Of a DNA stretch of 9,034 bases, positions 5,957 through 9,034 are shown piece after piece. A model generated the notes under the pieces. That model did no database searches, was not told the origin of the DNA, and saw only the letters and a list, made by a program, of their open reading frames with translations. The position numbers were made by a program, and so were the translations under genes. Each line of letters opens with the position of its first letter. The stretch's first letter is position 1. Origin of the DNA: an uncultured Prevotella sp. (lineage in GTDB: Bacteria > Bacteroidota > Bacteroidia > Bacteroidales > Bacteroidaceae); assembly GCA_937889855.1 (NCBI GenBank), contig CALBYK010000375.1, forward strand, positions 1 to 9,034, in the 5' to 3' direction.

Positions 5957-6874
5957 ATGAGTAACAGTGAATTTCAGTCAACCCTCAAGTCGTCCGACAC
6001 AGAGGAGCACATTGACATTTATTTTTACCGCCCGATAGGATATCAGTGGGCACGCTTCTTCCGTATGCTTCATGTCACGCCCAATGTGGTGACAATACTT
6101 TCCATATTCCTTGGTGTCGGAGCTGGCATATGTTTTGGCTTCGATGACATGAAGATAAACATTATAGGAATCCTGCTGCTTGTATGGGCCAACATGTACG
6201 ACAGCTGTGACGGGCAGCTCGCACGCCTAACCAACCAAAAGAGCGCGCTCGGACGCATACTCGATGGAGCCGCTGGCGACTTCTGGTTCATATCCATATA
6301 CGTGGCAATATGCATACGCCTGATGCCTGAATGGGGACTTTGGATATGGGTGCTCTGCATCGTGAGCGGCTTCGTGTGCCACGCGCGCCAGTGCCGCCTT
6401 GCCGACTACTACCGCCAGATACACCTCTTCTTCCTTAAGGGCAAGGAGGGCAGCGAGATGGACGACGCTTCAAAACAGGTGGACATATACCGGCAGATGA
6501 CGTGGAAGGGACAGCCTTTGCAGAAACTGTTCCAGTTCTTTTATGTAAACTATACAAGCGAGCAGGAGAAAGCAACTCCTTGGTTCCAGAAACTGAAGGC
6601 CGCCATACGCCAGCGCTTTCCTGAGCAGTTGCCCGAACAGCTTCGCAAGGACTTCCGCGAGGGCAGTCTGCCGCTGATGAAATGGACCAATTTCCTCACG
6701 TTCAACTGGCGCAGCATTACGCTCTTCATAAGCATACTCGTACGCAAGCCGTGGATATATCCGGCTGTGGAGGTTGTTGTTTTCTCGGCAGTGTATTTCT
6801 ACATGCACTACCGCCACGAGCGTCTGTGCTGTGAGTTGTTGGCAAAGATAGACAGCTATAAAAACAAACAATAA
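5957..6874 (+). CDS. CDP-alcohol phosphatidyltransferase family membrane enzyme
   Basis: Members of this family transfer a phospho-group from a CDP-linked donor (CDP-diacylglycerol or a CDP-alcohol) to an alcohol acceptor inside the membrane, making phospholipids or polyol phosphodiesters. The 305-residue product carries the signature at residues 82-108: Asp82-x2-Asp85-Gly86-x2-Ala89-Arg90-x8-Gly99-x3-Asp103. The expected final Asp at position 107 is Gly, with Asp108 one residue later. Hydrophobic segments lie around 42-60, 68-80, 108-122, 126-142 and 252-285, with a long polar middle (about 150-250) rich in Lys and Gln that is unusual for the simplest members. The N-terminal YRPIGYQWARFF followed by VTPNVVTILS is typical of the family entrance helix. 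It lies downstream of a nucleotidyltransferase and upstream of a flippase-like protein, which supports head-group synthesis. Substrates cannot be read from the sequence; inositol phosphate is a candidate. Confidence 0.85.
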   Translation: MSNSEFQSTLKSSDTEEHIDIYFYRPIGYQWARFFRMLHVTPNVVTILSIFLGVGAGICFGFDDMKINIIGILLLVWANMYDSCDGQLARLTNQKSALGRILDGAAGDFWFISIYVAICIRLMPEWGLWIWVLCIVSGFVCHARQCRLADYYRQIHLFFLKGKEGSEMDDASKQVDIYRQMTWKGQPLQKLFQFFYVNYTSEQEKATPWFQKLKAAIRQRFPEQLPEQLRKDFREGSLPLMKWTNFLTFNWRSITLFISILVRKPWIYPAVEVVVFSAVYFYMHYRHERLCCELLAKIDSYKNKQ

Positions 6875-6881
6875 AAATCGT

Positions 6882-7880
6882 ATGAGCAACAAGTTTCGCA
6901 ACTTCTTCATGGCTTTCGGCATAGCGTCAATTATCATCATGTTGTGCACGATGGACATGGACTATACCGACATATGGCGCTATCTGCTCAAGGTGGGGAT
7001 ATATTTTCCTCTGATTCTCGGTCTGTGGCTTGTGGTCTACTTGGTGAACACGCTCTCGTGGTATCTGATAATCACCGACGAGGGCAAATGTGAGGGACTC
7101 TCGTTCTGGCGTGTGTATAAGCTCACCGTCAGCGGCTTCGCCCTCAACTACACCACGCCATGCGGACTCATGGGCGGCGAGCCTTACCGCATAATGGAGC
7201 TGAAGCCATATACCGGTGTGAGCAAGGCCACGTCGTCAGTGATACTCTACGTGATGATGCACATCTTCTCGCATTTCTGGTTTTGGTTTCTGTCCATATT
7301 CCTGTATATTGCCTTCAATCCTGTAGGCATGTCAATGGGAATCTTGCTTGCGGTGATAGGGTGCTTCTGCATGCTTGGCATATACTTCTTCTCACGCGGC
7401 TACAAGACGGGCATGGCGCAGAAAGGCATACGCCTGCTTACGCACATCCCGTTTGTAAAAGGCTGGGCACGCCACTTCGCCGACTCGAAGAAGGACACGC
7501 TTGAGCAAATTGACTCGCAGATAGCCATGCTCCACCGGCAGCACAAGCGCACGTTCTATTCGTCGCTTCTTTTCGAGCTCTCGGCTCGCGTGCTCCAGAG
7601 CTTTGAGATATATCTCATACTGTTGGCATTCAATGCAGACGTGAGTGTTGTCGACTCCATTCTCATTCTTGCGTTCTCGTCGCTTTTCAGCAACCTGATA
7701 TTCTTTACCCCTATGCAGCTCGGCTCGCGTGAGGGAGGATTGGCGCTTGCTGTTGACGGACTCCATCTTACAGGCGCGCTTGGAGTGTATACCGGACTCA
7801 TCACGCGCCTGCGTGAGCTGTTCTGGATAGCAGTTGGCATTCTGTTGATAAAGATAGGCAACAATAACAATAATAGATAA
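6882..7880 (+). CDS. Flippase-like integral membrane protein (LPG synthase TM region/UPF0104 family)
   Basis: This 332-residue polytopic membrane protein resembles the transmembrane half of lysylphosphatidylglycerol synthase (MprF) and the stand-alone UPF0104 family, which are thought to bind or flip lipids. Visible family marks are NYTTPCGLMGGEPYRI (about residues 88-103), with the Pro-x-Gly-Gly-Glu-Pro pattern, and FTPMQLGSREGG (about 273-284), the late Pro-x-x-Leu-Gly-x-x-Glu-Gly turn. I see about seven or eight hydrophobic helices, including residues 9-22, 35-57, 115-145, 148-171, 225-250, 253-276 and 305-325. A polar loop (about 172-222) is rich in Lys and His. No aminoacyl-transferase domain is attached. 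The protein ends in five Asn residues encoded by AAC/AAT codons. It starts 7 bases after the CDP-alcohol transferase gene and the HAD gene follows 4 bases later, so cotranscription is near certain. A role in moving or presenting the lipid product is inference. Confidence 0.82.
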   Translation: MSNKFRNFFMAFGIASIIIMLCTMDMDYTDIWRYLLKVGIYFPLILGLWLVVYLVNTLSWYLIITDEGKCEGLSFWRVYKLTVSGFALNYTTPCGLMGGEPYRIMELKPYTGVSKATSSVILYVMMHIFSHFWFWFLSIFLYIAFNPVGMSMGILLAVIGCFCMLGIYFFSRGYKTGMAQKGIRLLTHIPFVKGWARHFADSKKDTLEQIDSQIAMLHRQHKRTFYSSLLFELSARVLQSFEIYLILLAFNADVSVVDSILILAFSSLFSNLIFFTPMQLGSREGGLALAVDGLHLTGALGVYTGLITRLRELFWIAVGILLIKIGNNNNNR

Positions 7881-7884
7881 AACC

Positions 7885-8658
7885 ATGCAAAAAACAACAA
7901 TCAAGGGCGTTATATTCGACTATGGAGGGACGCTCGACACACGTGGCGACCACTGGTCGGAAGTGATATGGGACGGCTACCAAAGCTGTGGCGTTGACAT
8001 TGACAAGCAGTCATACCGCGACGCTTATGTATACGGCGAGCGTGCGCTTGCCGCGAACCCTATAGTAACCCCCGACTTCCACTTTATAGATGTGCTGTAT
8101 GCCAAGCTGCGCCTGCAACTGCAGTTTCTCGCCGGATTGCCGCTCTTGCCGACAGGCAAGGACGATGCCGACAGACAGGCCGCGCTCACAACACGCCTTG
8201 AAATGGATGGGCCGGAGATAGACGAGACGGCAATGGTTGTGGCCTCACATATAAACGACGTCACCAACCAGCTGCTTAACGAGAACCGTATGGTGCTTGA
8301 CCGCCTTCGCCAGTCTGGGCTGCCAATGGTGTTGGTGTCCAACTTCTACGGCAATATAAAGACCGTCCTGCGCGACGCCCATCTTGACGGATTCTTCAAG
8401 GAAGTGATAGAGTCGGCAGTCGTGGGAGTGAGAAAACCCAACCCGGCAATATTCGCGCTTGGTGTGTGTGCGCTCGACCTTCCTGCATCGCAAGTTGTCG
8501 TTGTAGGCGACACTTATACTAAGGACATCGTGCCGGCAACCCGGCTCGGTTGTCATGCCATCTGGATAAAGGGTAGGCAGTGGGAAGACAAACCGGCAGA
8601 CGAGTCAATATGCGACGCAGTTGTTACACGTCTTGACGACATACTGAAGTACGTATAG
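7885..8658 (+). CDS. HAD-superfamily hydrolase with atypical motif I
   Basis: HAD hydrolases form an aspartyl-phosphate intermediate and usually remove phosphate from small molecules or lipid head groups. The 257-residue product has motif I at residues 12-18 (DYGGTLD) with nucleophile Asp12, motif II Ser152 in VLVSN, motif III Lys184 in GVRKPNPAIF, and motif IV Asp209 and Asp214 in VVVGDTYTKD. The large insertion between motif I and motif II (about residues 20-148), predicted helical, is a C1-type cap like that of the phosphoglycolate-phosphatase/dehalogenase group. The position of the general acid-base Asp (residue 14) is Gly, which departs from the DxD phosphatase standard. There is no signal peptide. 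Being last in the cluster, it may dephosphorylate a phosphorylated product of the CDP-alcohol transferase, or act on another substrate. Confidence 0.82.
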   Translation: MQKTTIKGVIFDYGGTLDTRGDHWSEVIWDGYQSCGVDIDKQSYRDAYVYGERALAANPIVTPDFHFIDVLYAKLRLQLQFLAGLPLLPTGKDDADRQAALTTRLEMDGPEIDETAMVVASHINDVTNQLLNENRMVLDRLRQSGLPMVLVSNFYGNIKTVLRDAHLDGFFKEVIESAVVGVRKPNPAIFALGVCALDLPASQVVVVGDTYTKDIVPATRLGCHAIWIKGRQWEDKPADESICDAVVTRLDDILKYV

Positions 8659-8684
8659 CTTTATTTTAATATTTTGTGGCTATT

Positions 8685-8717
8685 CTTGCTTAATGTCAAG
8701 TATTTTCATTAAATTTG
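8685..8717 (+). promoter_or_regulatory. Promoter-like sequence before frr
   Basis: TAAATTTG at 8710-8717 matches the Bacteroidetes -7 consensus TAnnTTTG, and CTTG at 8685-8688 lies 21 bases upstream, a fair match for the -33 TTTG element at acceptable spacing. Transcription would start near 8722-8726, leaving a leader of about 40 bases before frr. The AT-rich gap 8659-8766 contains no hairpin that would clearly terminate the upstream cluster, so readthrough is also possible. Confidence 0.55.
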
Positions 8718-8766
8718 CAATGTGAATGTTCAAAAGACGATTTAAAAAACAAATACCATAAAAATT

Positions 8767-9034
8767 ATGATAGACGTAAAAGAAACACTGAACGCTGCCG
8801 AAGAGCGCATGGAGATGGGTGCCATGTACTTGGAGGAGCAGTTGGCACGCATCCGCGCCGGACGCGCTAACGTGGCTATACTCGACGGAGTGCGCGTGAG
8901 CTCATGGGGCTCAATGGTTCCACTCAACCAGGTTGCCAACGTCACTGTGCCCGACCCGCGCACAATCGCCATCCGCCCGTTCGACAAGAAGCAGATACGC
9001 GACATCGAGAAGGCCATCATGGACAGCGATGTGG
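8767..9034 (+). CDS. frr: Ribosome recycling factor, 5' part
   Basis: RRF works with EF-G to split the post-termination ribosome so that subunits can be reused. The first 89 codons are visible and the frame runs off the window end. The N-terminus shows the family's long helix and hinge: EERMEMGAMYLEEQLARIRAGRANVAILDGVRV (the RAGRA-N-x-x-hydrophobic-D signature), then VPLNQVANVTVPDPRTIAIRPFDKKQI, matching domain II of RRF with its conserved D-x-R-T and P-F-D-K. About half of the usual 185 residues is present. Start ATG 8767 is preceded by an A-rich leader (CATAAAAATT). The preceding promoter-like sequence suggests its own transcription unit, separate from the lipid-like cluster. Confidence 0.95.
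   Translation, partial: MIDVKETLNAAEERMEMGAMYLEEQLARIRAGRANVAILDGVRVSSWGSMVPLNQVANVTVPDPRTIAIRPFDKKQIRDIEKAIMDSDV

Noticed and set aside
7604..7617. 14-bp palindrome TGAGATATATCTCA inside the flippase-like gene
   Set aside because: It encodes ordinary residues in a conserved-looking helix region and has no neighbouring copies; probably chance.
7863..7880. Short AAC/AAT repeat at the end of the flippase-like gene as a phase-variation tract
   Set aside because: Only five codons, interrupted, and in units of three, so slippage would change the Asn count without breaking the frame.
1..9034. CRISPR arrays, tRNA or rRNA genes, insertion sequences
   Set aside because: I saw no regularly spaced direct repeats, no tRNA-like cloverleaf and no transposase frame in the window.

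Overview
The window looks like a chromosomal segment of a Bacteroidales bacterium, most probably Prevotella or a close relative. The evidence is the gene order nusB-yajC-ybbR-coaE-DUF5606-rsmA, the presence of a DUF5606 protein (a Bacteroidetes family), A-rich leaders without strong Shine-Dalgarno sequences, and matches to the Bacteroidetes -7 promoter element TAnnTTTG before two transcription units. All genes are on the plus strand. The genus is an inference; no rRNA or other typing marker is present.

Positions 1-3857 hold a housekeeping run: the 3' part of nusB, yajC, a YbbR-domain membrane protein, coaE, a DUF5606 protein and rsmA. Spacing is tight (ybbR and coaE are 2 bases apart). The exception is the coaE-DUF5606 gap, which can form two mutually exclusive hairpins around the coaE stop codon. 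Positions 3858-4191 are non-coding. They carry two perfect palindromes, a very long hairpin that probably ends the rsmA transcript, and a -7-like promoter element.

Positions 4192-8658 hold a compact four-gene cluster that looks like a polar-lipid head-group pathway. It comprises a fusion of a sugar-phosphate-type nucleotidyltransferase with an ATP-grasp domain, a CDP-alcohol phosphatidyltransferase, a membrane protein of the lysylphosphatidylglycerol-synthase/flippase-like family, and a HAD-family hydrolase. A sensible division of labour is: activate a phosphorylated polyol as a CDP-alcohol (or otherwise prepare the head group), condense it at the membrane, remove a phosphate, and move or further process the lipid. 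Inositol is the most attractive candidate because inositol lipids and inositol phosphoceramides are known in gut and oral Bacteroidetes and because nucleotidyltransferase plus CDP-alcohol transferase plus phosphatase mirrors the archaeal di-inositol-phosphate route. However, no inositol-phosphate synthase gene lies in the window, so the substrate is unproven. Two of the enzymes have unusual active-site motifs: a shifted last Asp in the CDP-alcohol transferase and a missing second Asp in the HAD protein. A nested inverted repeat sits between the first two cluster genes.

A short gap with a promoter-like sequence then leads into the 5' part of frr (ribosome recycling factor), cut by the window end. 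The lipid-like cluster is the part most likely to hold undescribed biology.
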